Shown here: piece by piece, positions 33,874 through 45,412 of the stretch | Layout of the letters: every line of letters starts with the position of its first letter | How positions within the stretch are numbered: the first letter of the stretch is position 1 | Assembly (NCBI RefSeq): GCF_014644735.1 | Contig: NZ_BMKZ01000008.1 | Location: 1-64,000 of the forward strand | Direction: 5' to 3' | Source: Caldalkalibacillus thermarum | Lineage (GTDB): Bacteria > Bacillota > Bacilli > Caldalkalibacillales > Caldalkalibacillaceae | Length of the DNA: 64,000 nt | Notes under the pieces: generated by a model | What the model saw: the letters and a program-made list of their open reading frames with translations, nothing else | What the model was told of the DNA's origin: nothing | Database searches by the model: none | Program-made: the position numbers and the translations under genes

Positions 33874-35709
33874 ATGAACCACGAACAGCGCAAACAACGG
33901 CAGCAAAGAATTCGCAATTTCTCCATCATTGCTCATATCGACCACGGCAAATCTACACTGGCTGACCGCATATTGGAGAAAACGGGAGCGTTAACAGAAC
34001 GAGAGCTTAAGGAGCAGTACCTGGACCAAATGGACTTGGAGCGCGAGAGGGGCATCACGATTAAGCTCAATGCGGTCCGCCTTAACTATACAGCCAAAAA
34101 CGGTGAAGAATACATCTTTCATCTGATTGATACCCCGGGGCACGTGGACTTCACCTATGAAGTATCCCGCAGCCTTGCTGCTTGTGAAGGGGCGCTATTG
34201 GTCGTCGATGCGGCTCAGGGTATTGAGGCCCAAACCTTGGCCAATGTTTATCTGGCCTTGGATAATGATCTGGAGATTCTGCCAGTGATCAACAAAATTG
34301 ATCTGCCCAGCGCTGAGCCGGAACGGGTCAAGCAGGAAATTGAAGAGGTTATTGGTTTGGATGCCAGTGAAGCTGTTCTGGCTTCCGCCAAGGAAGGCAT
34401 CGGGATAGATGAGATCCTGGAACAAATTGTGGAGAAAGTGCCCCCGCCCTCTGGTGACCCTGAAGCACCGCTAAAAGCTCTTATTTTTGACTCATTATAT
34501 GATCCTTACCGGGGGGTCATCACTTATATCCGGGTGGTAGACGGCGTGTTGCGCCCAGGTATGAAAGTAAAGATGATGGCGACGGGCAAAGTGTTTGAAG
34601 TGACCGAAGTGGGCACTTTTTGTCCCCACCCAACCCGGGTAGACGAATTAACGGTGGGCGACGTGGGCTTCATGGCTGCCTCGATTAAAAGTGTGGGCGA
34701 CACGCGTGTGGGGGATACCATTACGGATGCTGACAACCCGGCCACGGAACCATTGCCCGGTTACCGCAAAGTGAATCCAATGGTCTTTTGCGGCATGTAC
34801 CCGGTGGATTCCGCTGATTATAACGCTTTGCGTGATGCCTTGGAAAAATTGCAATTAAACGATGCCTCACTGCAGTGGGAACCAGAATCGTCTCAAGCAC
34901 TGGGCTTCGGGTTCCGTTGCGGTTTTCTTGGATTGTTGCATATGGAAATTATTCAGGAGCGCATTGAACGAGAGTTTAAAATTCCCTTGATCACCACAGC
35001 GCCTAACGTCATTTACAAGGTCTACAAAACAAACGGGGAAGAAGTGCGGATTGACAACCCCAGTTTAATGCCTGAACGGCAAAAAATTGACCGCATTGAA
35101 GAGCCATACGTGAAAGCAACCATCATGGTGCCCAATGACTATGTGGGGGCTGTGATGGAGTTGTGCCAGAGAAAGCGCGGCATATTTAAGAATATGCAAT
35201 ATATGGATGAGAAGCGTGTCAACATCCAGTATGAAATGCCGCTGGCTGAAATTGTCTATGATTTCTTTGACCAATTGAAATCCAGCACCAAAGGGTATGC
35301 TTCCTTTGACTATGAATTGTGCGGCTATAAACCGTCTGATTTGGTGAAAATGGATATCCTGATTAACGGGGAGCGGGTGGATGCCTTATCCGTTATCGTG
35401 CACCGTGACCAGGCCTATTATCGGGGCAAGGCTCTGGCAGAGAAGCTGAAAGAGTTGATTCCCAGGCAAATGTTTGAGATCCCTATCCAGGCGGCGATCG
35501 GTCATAAAATCATTGCCCGTGAGACCATCCGTGCTCTGCGCAAAAACGTGTTGGCCAAATGTTACGGCGGTGACGTGACCCGCAAACGGAAGCTGTTAGA
35601 GAAACAAAAAGAAGGTAAAAAGCGGATGAAAGCCGTTGGCAATGTGGAAATCCCCCAGGAGGCCTTTATGGCTGTCTTGCAAATGGATCAAGGCAACGAC
35701 AAGAAGTGA
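33874..35709 (+). CDS. lepA: Elongation factor 4 (LepA), back-translocating GTPase
   Basis: A 611-residue translational GTPase that can back-translocate ribosomes and affects initiation and assembly. G1 [10 protein letters not shown]2 RGITI, G3 DTPGH, and G4 NKID are intact in the N-terminal G domain. Domains II, III and V follow, and the LepA-specific C-terminal domain (about 490-611) is present. ATG 33874 has AGGAG 10 nt upstream; an in-frame upstream ATG at 33814 has none. The stop is 8 bp before hemW. Confidence 0.96.
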   Translation: MNHEQRKQRQQRIRNFSIIAHIDHGKSTLADRILEKTGALTERELKEQYLDQMDLERERGITIKLNAVRLNYTAKNGEEYIFHLIDTPGHVDFTYEVSRSLAACEGALLVVDAAQGIEAQTLANVYLALDNDLEILPVINKIDLPSAEPERVKQEIEEVIGLDASEAVLASAKEGIGIDEILEQIVEKVPPPSGDPEAPLKALIFDSLYDPYRGVITYIRVVDGVLRPGMKVKMMATGKVFEVTEVGTFCPHPTRVDELTVGDVGFMAASIKSVGDTRVGDTITDADNPATEPLPGYRKVNPMVFCGMYPVDSADYNALRDALEKLQLNDASLQWEPESSQALGFGFRCGFLGLLHMEIIQERIEREFKIPLITTAPNVIYKVYKTNGEEVRIDNPSLMPERQKIDRIEEPYVKATIMVPNDYVGAVMELCQRKRGIFKNMQYMDEKRVNIQYEMPLAEIVYDFFDQLKSSTKGYASFDYELCGYKPSDLVKMDILINGERVDALSVIVHRDQAYYRGKALAEKLKELIPRQMFEIPIQAAIGHKIIARETIRALRKNVLAKCYGGDVTRKRKLLEKQKEGKKRMKAVGNVEIPQEAFMAVLQMDQGNDKK

Positions 35710-35717
35710 GGACCAAG

Positions 35718-36851
35718 ATGCCACACGCTGTATATATCCACATTCCCTTTTGCCACCATATTTGTCCCTATTGTGATTTCAACAAATATGTCCTGGCTGG
35801 CCAGCCGGTGTGGGAGTATTTGGAGGCGCTCAAACAGGAAATGGCGGTTACTTTTGAGCGCTGGCCGGCCCGGGAGATCCGCACCATTTACGTGGGGGGA
35901 GGAACGCCAACGGCTTTAAATGCTGAACAGATGAACTTTTTCCTGGAGGCTGTGGCCCGGTATGTACAGCCGCAGGCCTCAAATGTTGAATTTACCGTGG
36001 AAGCCAATCCGGGCACTGTGGATGAGGAACTTTTACGAGTGATGAAAACAGGGGGCGTCAACCGCCTTTCCTTCGGGGTCCAAACCTTTGACGCCAAGCT
36101 GCTCAAAAAGCTGGGCCGGATTCATACCAGTGAAGATGTGCATCAGTCCCTTGTTTTGGCCAAACAGCTCGGGTTTAATAATTTGTCTGTCGATTTGATG
36201 TTCGGTCTTCCCGGTCAAAGTGTGAAGATGTTTATGGCGGACGTGGAGCAAGCATTGGCTCTCAATATTCCGCACATTTCCGCCTATAGCTTGAAAATTG
36301 AAGAAGGCACCCCTTTTTACCGTATGTATAAACACAACAAGCTCCACTTGCCGTCTGAGGACGAAGAGGCTGAAATGTATGAACTGCTCATCAAGCGCCT
36401 GACAGAAGCAGGTTACGTCCACTATGAAATCAGCAATTTTGCCTGGCACGGTTACGAAAGCCGTCACAACTTAACCTACTGGCGCAATGAAGAATATTAT
36501 GGATTTGGTGCCGGAGCCCATGGGTACGTACAGGGAATCCGTCATGTGAACGCCGGCCCTGTTCGGCAATATATTGACATGGTCACCACCGAAACCTTGC
36601 CCCGGGTGGAAGTCCACCCTGTGACGAAGCAAGAAGCGATGGAAGAGATGATGATCATGGGCTTGCGCACCCGTGAAGGGGTGGCCAGGCAAACCTTTCT
36701 GGAGCGCTTCGGGATTAAGCTTGAGCAGCAGTTTGGAACCCAACTGAAAGAACTACAAGACAAAGGGCTCATCACCACCGATGGAGAACGATATTGGTTA
36801 ACGGAAAAAGGCCTTTTTTTAGGCAATGAAGTGTTTGCCTCCTTTATATGA
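35718..36851 (+). CDS. hemW: Radical SAM haem chaperone HemW (HemN-like)
   Basis: A 377-residue radical SAM protein. The 4Fe-4S motif is Cys-x3-Cys-x2-Cys in CHHICPYC (about 11-18). The family motif YVGGGTPTAL and the C-terminal HemN_C domain (TREGV) follow. HemW binds haem and delivers it to respiratory proteins; older annotations call it oxygen-independent coproporphyrinogen oxidase, but it lacks the extra CxxxC-flanking features of true HemN, so chaperone is preferred. GTGAGG lies 5 nt before ATG 35718; an in-frame GTG at 35706 overlaps the lepA stop and is an alternative. Confidence 0.93.
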   Translation: MPHAVYIHIPFCHHICPYCDFNKYVLAGQPVWEYLEALKQEMAVTFERWPAREIRTIYVGGGTPTALNAEQMNFFLEAVARYVQPQASNVEFTVEANPGTVDEELLRVMKTGGVNRLSFGVQTFDAKLLKKLGRIHTSEDVHQSLVLAKQLGFNNLSVDLMFGLPGQSVKMFMADVEQALALNIPHISAYSLKIEEGTPFYRMYKHNKLHLPSEDEEAEMYELLIKRLTEAGYVHYEISNFAWHGYESRHNLTYWRNEEYYGFGAGAHGYVQGIRHVNAGPVRQYIDMVTTETLPRVEVHPVTKQEAMEEMMIMGLRTREGVARQTFLERFGIKLEQQFGTQLKELQDKGLITTDGERYWLTEKGLFLGNEVFASFI

Positions 36852-36853
36852 AA

Positions 36854-36904
36854 ACGAGATGAACATCTCGTAAATAAGCACGAGATGAACATGTCATAAA
36901 TAAG
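36854..36904. repeat. Tandem 26-bp repeat upstream of the hrcA promoter
   Basis: Two 25-nt copies (36854-36878 and 36880-36904, period 26 bp) differ at two positions. Copy 1 carries the 18-bp palindrome ACGAGATGAACATCTCGT with a 2-nt centre; copy 2 keeps the left arm but not the right. It lies just upstream of the -35 of hrcA and overlaps nothing coding. Looks like a double operator for an unknown regulator, or a remnant hemW terminator. Confidence 0.7.
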
Positions 36905-36914
36905 AGTAAGTGCA

Positions 36915-36943
36915 TTGACATTTAGGCAGCTGTTTGGTATGTT
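36915..36943 (+). promoter_or_regulatory. Sigma-A promoter of the hrcA heat-shock operon
   Basis: TTGACA (36915-36920), 17-bp spacer, TATGTT (36938-36943), placing the start of transcription just before the CIRCE element. Confidence 0.78.
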
Positions 36944-36953
36944 TTTAGTAGTT

Positions 36954-36980
36954 TTAGCACTCGTGTAAAAAGAGTGCTAA
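36954..36980 (+). promoter_or_regulatory. CIRCE operator (HrcA binding site)
   Basis: TTAGCACTC (36954-36962), 9-nt spacer, GAGTGCTAA (36972-36980): an exact match to the CIRCE consensus. HrcA bound here represses the operon; heat shock titrates HrcA's chaperone GroEL and relieves repression (known from B. subtilis). Confidence 0.98.
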
Positions 36981-36996
36981 CAGGTGGTGAGGCATC

Positions 36997-38037
36997 ATGT
37001 TAACAGAGCGTCAAAAATTAATTCTCCGTCTTGTAGTGGATGATTATGTCCGCTCGGCAGAACCGGTGGGTTCACGCACCATTGCCAAGCGTGAAGGGAT
37101 TAACTTTTCGCCTGCTACGGTCCGAAATGAAATGGCCGACTTGGAGGAAATGGGTTATTTGACCCAGCCACATACGTCTGCAGGCCGTATTCCTTCCCAT
37201 AAAGGGTACCGGTTCTACGTGGATCATCTCATGGAACCTGAACAGTTATCTGTGGATGTGATTCAGAAAATTCGCCGATTGTATACAGAAAGGTTCATGG
37301 AATTTGAACAAGTGATCCAACAAACAGCGTCTGTTTTGTCCAAGCTGACCAATTATATGGCTATTGTGTTGGGGCCTGAGTTTTTTGACGCCAAGTTAAA
37401 ACATATTCAGCTTGTTCCCATTTCTGAAGGAACAGTCGTGGCTATTATTGTGACGAATACCGCCCATGTGGAGCACCGCGCCCTGTCTGTGCCAGAAGAG
37501 ATCCCCGTGTCTGAAATGGAGAAACTGGTCAACCTGCTTAATCATAAACTGAGAGGGGTACCCCTTTACCAGTTTAGGGAACGTCTCTATTCTGAAATTG
37601 CCCAAGAGCTGAAAAAGCATATTTCCCAATACCAAGCCGTCATGAAGATACTGGAGCAAGCCTTGCTCAGCGACAGAGAAGACCGTGTCTTCATGACAGG
37701 CACCACAAACATCTTTTCCCAGCCTGAATTTCGGGATGTGGAAAAAGTAAGGGGGTTGTTTGAACTCCTCGAACAGCACGACCGCATTCAGGGTATCTTG
37801 GCTTCCACGAAGACGAAAACGGGCGTTCAAGTATTGATTGGGCAGGAAAACCTGGATGAGGCCTTTGCAGACTGCAGCATTATCACAGCTTCGTACTCCA
37901 TAGGCGGCAGGCCGGTGGGCTCTCTCAATATTTTGGGACCAATGCGTATGGAGTATAAAAAAGCGGTCTCTATCTTGCGTTATTTAACCCAGGATTTGAG
38001 CTATTACCTCGACCGTTTGTATGAAAAGGGCACTTAA
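36997..38037 (+). CDS. hrcA: Heat-inducible transcription repressor HrcA
   Basis: A 346-residue repressor. The N-terminal winged helix covers about 1-75 (RQKLILRLVVDDYV, then GINFSPATVRNEMADLEEMG); the central GAF-like domain and the C-terminal dimerisation/inserted domain follow. It controls its own operon through the CIRCE element at 36954. First gene of hrcA-grpE-dnaK-dnaJ-prmA-rsmE-mtaB. GTGGTGAGG precedes the ATG. Confidence 0.96.
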   Translation: MLTERQKLILRLVVDDYVRSAEPVGSRTIAKREGINFSPATVRNEMADLEEMGYLTQPHTSAGRIPSHKGYRFYVDHLMEPEQLSVDVIQKIRRLYTERFMEFEQVIQQTASVLSKLTNYMAIVLGPEFFDAKLKHIQLVPISEGTVVAIIVTNTAHVEHRALSVPEEIPVSEMEKLVNLLNHKLRGVPLYQFRERLYSEIAQELKKHISQYQAVMKILEQALLSDREDRVFMTGTTNIFSQPEFRDVEKVRGLFELLEQHDRIQGILASTKTKTGVQVLIGQENLDEAFADCSIITASYSIGGRPVGSLNILGPMRMEYKKAVSILRYLTQDLSYYLDRLYEKGT

Positions 38038-38072
38038 CGGCAACAAAAAATAAAAACAGAAATGGGAAGCTC

Positions 38073-38100
38073 AGGGGCTAAAGCTGTGTCTTTAGCCCCT
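38073..38100 (+). other. Stem-loop between hrcA and grpE
   Basis: A perfect 11-bp stem AGGGGCTAAAG / CTTTAGCCCCT with a 6-nt loop and no U-run. In B. subtilis the operon mRNA is processed between hrcA and grpE, so this is plausibly a 5'-stabilising or processing hairpin rather than a terminator. Confidence 0.6.
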
Positions 38101-38136
38101 CTGCTGGGTAAACATATAAAATAGGAGGTGTCCGGC

Positions 38137-38862
38137 GTGACCGGTGAGAAAAACACCACGCAAAGCGGGCAAAAGGATCAAACGGAAGTGAAAGAAACAG
38201 AAGTAAAAGACCAGTCCAAACCGGAAGAAGAGGTAAATGGTGCACAGGAAACAACCAATAACCAGCCTGAATCCAACGGGTCAGCGCAGGAAAGCGGACG
38301 GTCAACAGAACAGACCGGCTCAGAAGATAACGGAAACGAAAATGAACAAGAGAACGCTCAGAGCGTGGAGGAAAAGCTTGCCGCTCAAAAACAGCCTTCC
38401 GTTGAAGAGCTTCAAGCTCAACTAGAAGAGGCGCTTCAAAAAGCAGACGAATATTACCAACGCTATTTGCGTGCTCAAGCCGATTTCGATAACTTCCGCA
38501 AACGGACACGCAAAGAAAAAGAAGAGCTGCAAAAGTACGCTGCTTTGCCAGTGATTGAGCAGCTGCTTCCCGTGCTGGATAATTTCGAACGGGCTTTGGC
38601 TGCCGGCCAGTCCACGAAGGATGCAGAGTCCCTGATGAAAGGTGTAGAAATGGTTTTCAAACAGGTGCAGCAAGTGTTGACCAAACAGGGACTGGAAGAG
38701 ATTGAGGCCGTAGGAAAACCCTTTGACCCCCACTTTCATGAAGCCGTCATGCAGGTGGAAAGTGAAGAACACGAATCAGGTATCGTTGTGGAAGAGTTGC
38801 AAAAGGGGTATATGTTAAAAGGCAAAGTGATCCGTCCTGCCATGGTGAAAGTGAGCCAATAG
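38137..38862 (+). CDS. grpE: Nucleotide exchange factor GrpE
   Basis: A 241-residue DnaK co-chaperone that releases ADP. The first ~85 residues are very hydrophilic (Gln/Glu/Ser/Asn rich), longer than usual, then a long coiled coil (LQAQLEEALQKADEYYQRYL) and the C-terminal beta domain (GKPFDPHFHEAVMQ, KGYMLKGKVIRPAMVKV). GTG 38137 is chosen because AGGAGG lies 8 nt upstream; the in-frame GTG at 38128 is part of that site. Confidence 0.94.
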   Translation: MTGEKNTTQSGQKDQTEVKETEVKDQSKPEEEVNGAQETTNNQPESNGSAQESGRSTEQTGSEDNGNENEQENAQSVEEKLAAQKQPSVEELQAQLEEALQKADEYYQRYLRAQADFDNFRKRTRKEKEELQKYAALPVIEQLLPVLDNFERALAAGQSTKDAESLMKGVEMVFKQVQQVLTKQGLEEIEAVGKPFDPHFHEAVMQVESEEHESGIVVEELQKGYMLKGKVIRPAMVKVSQ

Positions 38863-38899
38863 CGCAACATGCTTCCCAACGATCGTAGGGTTTAAATAG

Positions 38900-40804
<1,905 letters not shown>

Positions 40805-40843
40805 TATAAGCACCGTCTAGGACAACTGCAGCCGAATCCTAAC

Positions 40844-40880
40844 AAAAAAGTCAAAGCCGCTTACAGGCTTTGACTTTTTT
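40844..40880 (+). terminator. Intrinsic terminator after dnaK
   Basis: A perfect 15-bp stem AAAAAAGTCAAAGCC / GGCTTTGACTTTTTT (40844-40858 with 40866-40880) with a 7-nt loop. It would separate dnaJ from the CIRCE-driven transcript, at least partly. Confidence 0.9.
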
Positions 40881-40897
40881 GCTCAACATGTTAAGAT
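40870..40897 (+). promoter_or_regulatory. Candidate dnaJ promoter inside the terminator
   Basis: TTGACT (40870-40875) lies in the descending arm of the dnaK terminator; 16 bp further is TAAGAT (40892-40897). A sigma-A promoter here would give dnaJ-prmA-rsmE-mtaB independent expression. Confidence 0.45.
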
Positions 40898-40934
40898 AAA
40901 TCTTATGGATAAAAGTCGGGAGTGTGCATAAAGG

Positions 40935-42071
40935 ATGAGTAAACGGGACTACTACGAGGTGCTTGGTGTCAGCCGGAATGCCAGTCCGGAAGAGATCAAA
41001 AAAGCATACCGCAAGCTGGCGCGCCAATACCATCCGGATGTCAACAAATCTCCAGACGCTGAACAGAAATTTAAGGAAGTGAAGGAAGCATATGATGTTC
41101 TGAGTGATCCCCAAAAACGGGCCCAATACGACCAATTCGGCCATGCTGGTGTGGGACAGGGGGCCCAGCAAGGAACAGGGGGCTTCGGTGGTTTCGGCAG
41201 CCATGATTTTGGTGGCTTTGAAGATATTTTTGACATGTTTTTTGGCGGAGGCAGCCGTCGCAACCCCAATGCCCCAAAAAGGGGAGCCGACCTGGAATAT
41301 ACCATGACCATTGATTTTACGGAAGCGGTTTTTGGCACGAAAAAGGAGATTCGCATTCCGAAAGAAGAAACGTGTGATACATGCCATGGTTCAGGGGCCA
41401 AACCAGGTACTCAGCCGGAAACTTGTCCTGTTTGCCGTGGAACCGGACAGCAGGAACAGGTGCAAAACACACCTTTTGGACGCATTGTCAACCGCCGTGT
41501 ATGTATGAGTTGTCAAGGCAAAGGCACCATCATTCGCCACAAATGTCCCACCTGTCGGGGCACCGGCCGAGTGAGAAGACAGAAAACTATTCCCGTTCAT
41601 ATTCCCCCTGGAGTGGATCACGGCACGCAGGTCCGGGTGGCTGGCCAAGGTGAACCCGGGGAAAACGGCGGGCCTCCTGGTGATCTGTATATCTTGTTAC
41701 GCGTAAGAAAACATGAGTTTTTTGAACGGGACGGCCAGGACATCTACTGTGAAATGCCCATCACCTTTGTTCAGGCTGCCTTGGGGGATGAAATTGAAGT
41801 GCCCACGCTGACCGGCCGGGTTAAGTTAAAGATTCCCCCCGGCACCCAAAGCGGCACCTATTTCCGCCTCAGAGGCAAAGGGGTGCCAGCCAACCGGAAC
41901 AGAAGGGAAGGGGATCAGCATGTGAAAGTGAAGGTGGTCACTCCCACCAAACTTACTGAGCGCCAGAAAGAATTGCTCAGAGAGTTTGCAGCGATCAGTG
42001 GTGATCAAATTCCGGAAGAACAGACCGAATCCTTCTTTAAACGGATCAAAAAGGCGTTTCGCGGTGAATAA
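40935..42071 (+). CDS. dnaJ: Chaperone DnaJ (Hsp40)
   Basis: A 378-residue type I Hsp40. The J domain (1-70) has the HPD tripeptide in [12 protein letters not shown]; the Gly/Phe-rich linker follows (about 75-115). Four zinc repeats are present: [24 protein letters not shown] and CPTCRGTG. The C-terminal substrate and dimerisation domains end the protein. It stimulates DnaK ATPase and delivers substrates. The start is ATG 40935 with AAAGG close by. Confidence 0.97.
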   Translation: MSKRDYYEVLGVSRNASPEEIKKAYRKLARQYHPDVNKSPDAEQKFKEVKEAYDVLSDPQKRAQYDQFGHAGVGQGAQQGTGGFGGFGSHDFGGFEDIFDMFFGGGSRRNPNAPKRGADLEYTMTIDFTEAVFGTKKEIRIPKEETCDTCHGSGAKPGTQPETCPVCRGTGQQEQVQNTPFGRIVNRRVCMSCQGKGTIIRHKCPTCRGTGRVRRQKTIPVHIPPGVDHGTQVRVAGQGEPGENGGPPGDLYILLRVRKHEFFERDGQDIYCEMPITFVQAALGDEIEVPTLTGRVKLKIPPGTQSGTYFRLRGKGVPANRNRREGDQHVKVKVVTPTKLTERQKELLREFAAISGDQIPEEQTESFFKRIKKAFRGE

Positions 42072-42172
42072 CGTCTAGCATAACGGGAATGTGGTCTGAG
42101 ACTTCTAGAACATTGATAGGGCAGTGGGGTTGTTGTCAGGAAGAATGGGAGAAAAGGATGGATGATTGAAGA

Positions 42173-43126
42173 ATGACGAAATGGGCGGAAGTGAGTGTAC
42201 ACACCACTCAAGAAGCGATTGAAGCGGTGGCCAACATCTTGCATGAAGCGGGCGCAAGCGGCGTTGTCATTGAAGATGCGGAGGACTTAAAACGGTTGGC
42301 CTGGCAAAAGCAAGCCGAAGCTGAACAGTACTTGGTTGAACTGAATCCTGAAGACTATCCCAAAGAAGGGGTAATCTTAAAAGCCTATTTTCCCATGAAC
42401 AGCTTTTTGGGAGAAACGATTGAGGAAATTAAGACGGCTTTAAATAATCTGCTTCTGCATGATATTAATTTGGGCCGGGGAACAGTGACCATGACCGAAG
42501 TGTATGAAGAAGATTGGGCCCATGCTTGGAAAAAATACTACAAGCCTGCGCGCATCTCGGACAAAATTACCATTACCCCCACTTGGGAAGATTATCAGCC
42601 GCAAACAGAAGAGGAGCAAGTCATTGAACTGGATCCGGGAATGGCTTTTGGCACCGGCACGCATCCTACCACAATCCTGTGCATTAGGGCCTTGGAAAAA
42701 TATGTACGCCAAGGGGATAGGGTGATTGATGTGGGCTGCGGCTCCGGTGTGCTTAGCATTGCGGCAGTCAAGCTGGGGGCAGGCCAAGTGCTAGCGCTGG
42801 ATATTGATGAATTGGCCGTTAAAGTAACCCGCGAAAATGTGAAGTTGAACGGCGTAGCCAACCAGGTGCAAGTGAAACAAAACAACTTGCTCGATCACAT
42901 TAACCAAGAGGCAGATGTCATTGTGGCCAATATCTTGGCTGAAGTGATCCTGCGCTTTGTGAAAGAAGCCTATGCGCTGCTCCGGCATGGCGGCTACTTC
43001 ATTACATCCGGGATTATCTTTCAAAAGAAAGAAGCGGTGCAAGAGGCGCTGGTTTCCCATGGATTTACCATTGTGGAAACAGTTTTCATGGAAGACTGGG
43101 TAGCGATGATCGCCAAAAAAGAGTAA
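42173..43126 (+). CDS. prmA: Ribosomal protein L11 methyltransferase PrmA
   Basis: A 317-residue SAM-dependent methyltransferase that trimethylates L11. The N-terminal domain (MTKWAEVSVHTTQEAIEAV) binds L11; the SAM site is VIDVGCGSGVLSIAA (about 183-197), with GMAFGTGTHPTT upstream. Preceded by AAGGATGG. It belongs to the dnaJ-prmA-rsmE-mtaB run, known as yqeT in B. subtilis. Confidence 0.95.
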   Translation: MTKWAEVSVHTTQEAIEAVANILHEAGASGVVIEDAEDLKRLAWQKQAEAEQYLVELNPEDYPKEGVILKAYFPMNSFLGETIEEIKTALNNLLLHDINLGRGTVTMTEVYEEDWAHAWKKYYKPARISDKITITPTWEDYQPQTEEEQVIELDPGMAFGTGTHPTTILCIRALEKYVRQGDRVIDVGCGSGVLSIAAVKLGAGQVLALDIDELAVKVTRENVKLNGVANQVQVKQNNLLDHINQEADVIVANILAEVILRFVKEAYALLRHGGYFITSGIIFQKKEAVQEALVSHGFTIVETVFMEDWVAMIAKKE

Positions 43127-43202
43127 GATAGTATCAGCTTGCCCGTACCCGGTCCATTTGCCTTGCGGCCATTTTAACGAGTTAAACAAGGAGTAAAGGG
43201 AT

Positions 43203-43958
43203 ATGCAGCGTTACTTTTTGCCACCTGATCACTTCACACCGAACCAGTGTGTCATTACCGGGCAAGATGCCTATCATATACAGCGTGTGATGCGCATGTC
43301 ACTGGGTGAACGGGTGATCTGCTGCGATGGACGCGGGCGCTCCGTAGTGGCAGAACTGACTCACTTTGATACAGATGTGGTCCGTTGTCATATTGTGCAG
43401 GAATTGGATGAACAGCGGGAGCTCCCTGTTCAGGTGACGATTGCACAAGGGTTGCCCAAGGGAGACAAAATGGAATGGGTCTTGCAAAAAGGGACTGAAC
43501 TGGGTGCTGTCCGCTTTGTGCCCTTTGTTTCTGAACGGACCATTGTGAAATATGACCAGCAAAAAGAAAAAAAGAAAAGGCAACGGTGGCAAAAAATTAT
43601 TAAAGAAGCGGCTGAGCAGACCCACAGGCAATGGTTGCCTGAGCTCAGTCCGATTGTCACGATAGATGAGCTGGCCCAGCTTGAAGCAGACACCAAGCTG
43701 GTGGCTGACGAAGAACAAAGCACCAAGCTTTCCTCATGTCCGTCTGCCTTTGTACAAGCCCTGAAGGGACTGGAGGAAAAACAACATCTCGCTGTGGCCA
43801 TTGGGCCTGAAGGTGGCTTTTCCAGGGAGGAGATCCACTTTCTAAAACAGCACGGGTTTACGCCGATTTCCCTAGGCCGGCGGATATTGCGCACAGAAAC
43901 CGCCTCACAGTACGTGTTAGCGGCAATCTCTTTTTATTTCGAACAGATGGGAGGTTGA
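43203..43958 (+). CDS. rsmE: 16S rRNA m3U1498 methyltransferase RsmE
   Basis: A 251-residue SPOUT-class methyltransferase. The N-terminal PUA-like domain (to about 75) precedes the knotted domain, with KGDKMEWVLQKGTELGAVRF and the C-terminal SAM loop LAVAIGPEGGFSREEI, RRILRTETASQYVLAA. It methylates U1498 of 16S rRNA. Start ATG 43203 follows AAGGAGTAAAGGG. Four bases separate it from mtaB. Confidence 0.95.
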   Translation: MQRYFLPPDHFTPNQCVITGQDAYHIQRVMRMSLGERVICCDGRGRSVVAELTHFDTDVVRCHIVQELDEQRELPVQVTIAQGLPKGDKMEWVLQKGTELGAVRFVPFVSERTIVKYDQQKEKKKRQRWQKIIKEAAEQTHRQWLPELSPIVTIDELAQLEADTKLVADEEQSTKLSSCPSAFVQALKGLEEKQHLAVAIGPEGGFSREEIHFLKQHGFTPISLGRRILRTETASQYVLAAISFYFEQMGG

Positions 43959-43962
43959 AAAG

Positions 43963-45297
43963 ATGGCAACAGTCGCTTTTCATACGCTGGGATGCAAAGT
44001 GAACTACTACGAAACGGAAGCGATTTGGCAAATCTTTAAAGAAGCCGGCTATGAAAAGGTTGATTTTGAACAAGTGGCCGATGTCTATGTCATTAACACC
44101 TGCACCGTGACCAACACCGGGGATAGAAAATCCCGGCAAGTCATTCGCAGGGCGATTCGCAGAAATCCTGACGCTGTGATTTGCGTGACCGGCTGCTATG
44201 CCCAAACATCGCCTAAAGAGGTTATGGCCATCGAGGGCGTAGATATTGTCATCGGCACCCAAGGCCGATCTAAAATCATTGATTACATTGAACAATACCG
44301 CCGGGAGCGGGAGCCGATTAATGCGGTGGGCAATATTATGAAAACACGCACGTTTGAAGAGCTGGATGTGCCCACGTTCAGTGAGCGGACCCGTGCTTAT
44401 CTGAAAATTCAAGAGGGATGCAACAACTTCTGTACTTTCTGCATTATTCCCTGGGCCCGCGGTTTGTTGCGTTCCCGCAAGCCAGAAAATGTGCTCAATC
44501 AGGCCCGTAAACTGGTGGCGTCCGGTTACAAAGAAATCGTTTTAACCGGCATCCACACGGCAGGGTATGGTGAAGACCTGGAAGATTACAGTTTTGCCCA
44601 GTTGCTGTGGGATCTGGAACAAATCGAAGGATTGGAACGCTTGCGTATCAGTTCCATTGAAGCAAGTCAAATTACAGATGACGTGATCAATGTATTGCAA
44701 CGTTCGTCTAAAATCTGCCGCCACTTACACATTCCGTTGCAAGCCGGTGACGATACAGTGCTGAAGCGGATGCGGCGCAAATACACGACGGCTGAATTTA
44801 AAGCAAAAATTGAAGAAGTGCGCCAGGCTTTGCCCAACTTTGCCCTGACCAGTGACGTGATTGTCGGTTTTCCAGGGGAAACGGAAGAGCAGTTTATGAA
44901 CACTTACCACTTTATTCGTGACTTACGCTTTGCCGAGTTGCATGTCTTTCCTTATTCACCACGAACAGGCACTCCAGCAGCCCGCATGAAAGACCAGGTG
45001 GATCCGGATGTGAAGCAGGAACGGGTTCAGCGTTTGATTGCCCTGTCTGTACAGTTATCCAAGGAATATGCGTCACAATTTGAAGGTCAGATTCTGGGAG
45101 TGATTCCTGAACAGCATTATGAGCAAAATCCGGATCTTCTGGTCGGTTACACAGACAATTATCTCAGAGTGGTGTTCAAAGGCGATGACAGCCTGATGGG
45201 CCAATTGGTCAAGGTGCAGATTGACCGGGCCGGTTATCCCTACAATCTCGGTTCAATGATCACCCCATCCACAGAGCAACGTGTCAATACGGCTTGA
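43963..45297 (+). CDS. mtaB: tRNA t6A37 methylthiotransferase MtaB
   Basis: A 444-residue radical SAM methylthiotransferase that converts t6A37 to ms2t6A37 in tRNA. The N-terminal UPF0004 domain holds three Cys (TLGCKVN, INTCTVTN, VTGCYAQ), the radical SAM motif is CNNFCTFC (about 153-160), and the C-terminal TRAM domain follows. Called yqeV in B. subtilis. Last gene of the heat-shock block; a strong terminator follows. Confidence 0.95.
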   Translation: MATVAFHTLGCKVNYYETEAIWQIFKEAGYEKVDFEQVADVYVINTCTVTNTGDRKSRQVIRRAIRRNPDAVICVTGCYAQTSPKEVMAIEGVDIVIGTQGRSKIIDYIEQYRREREPINAVGNIMKTRTFEELDVPTFSERTRAYLKIQEGCNNFCTFCIIPWARGLLRSRKPENVLNQARKLVASGYKEIVLTGIHTAGYGEDLEDYSFAQLLWDLEQIEGLERLRISSIEASQITDDVINVLQRSSKICRHLHIPLQAGDDTVLKRMRRKYTTAEFKAKIEEVRQALPNFALTSDVIVGFPGETEEQFMNTYHFIRDLRFAELHVFPYSPRTGTPAARMKDQVDPDVKQERVQRLIALSVQLSKEYASQFEGQILGVIPEQHYEQNPDLLVGYTDNYLRVVFKGDDSLMGQLVKVQIDRAGYPYNLGSMITPSTEQRVNTA

Positions 45298-45328
45298 CAG
45301 GTTATGAAGATTCACAGTCAGGGCCTCA

Positions 45329-45378
45329 GGGCCGTTGCTAGCCATAACGGCAACGGCCCCTCTTCTCTTATTTTTTTG
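45329..45378 (+). terminator. Terminator after mtaB
   Basis: GGGCCGTTGC (45329-45338) pairs with GCAACGGCCC (45350-45359), followed after a short C/T stretch by TTTTTTT (45371-45377). Confidence 0.82.
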
Positions 45379-45412
45379 TGTTGATTTTTAAACAGAGGAG
45401 CTGAGTCGAATC

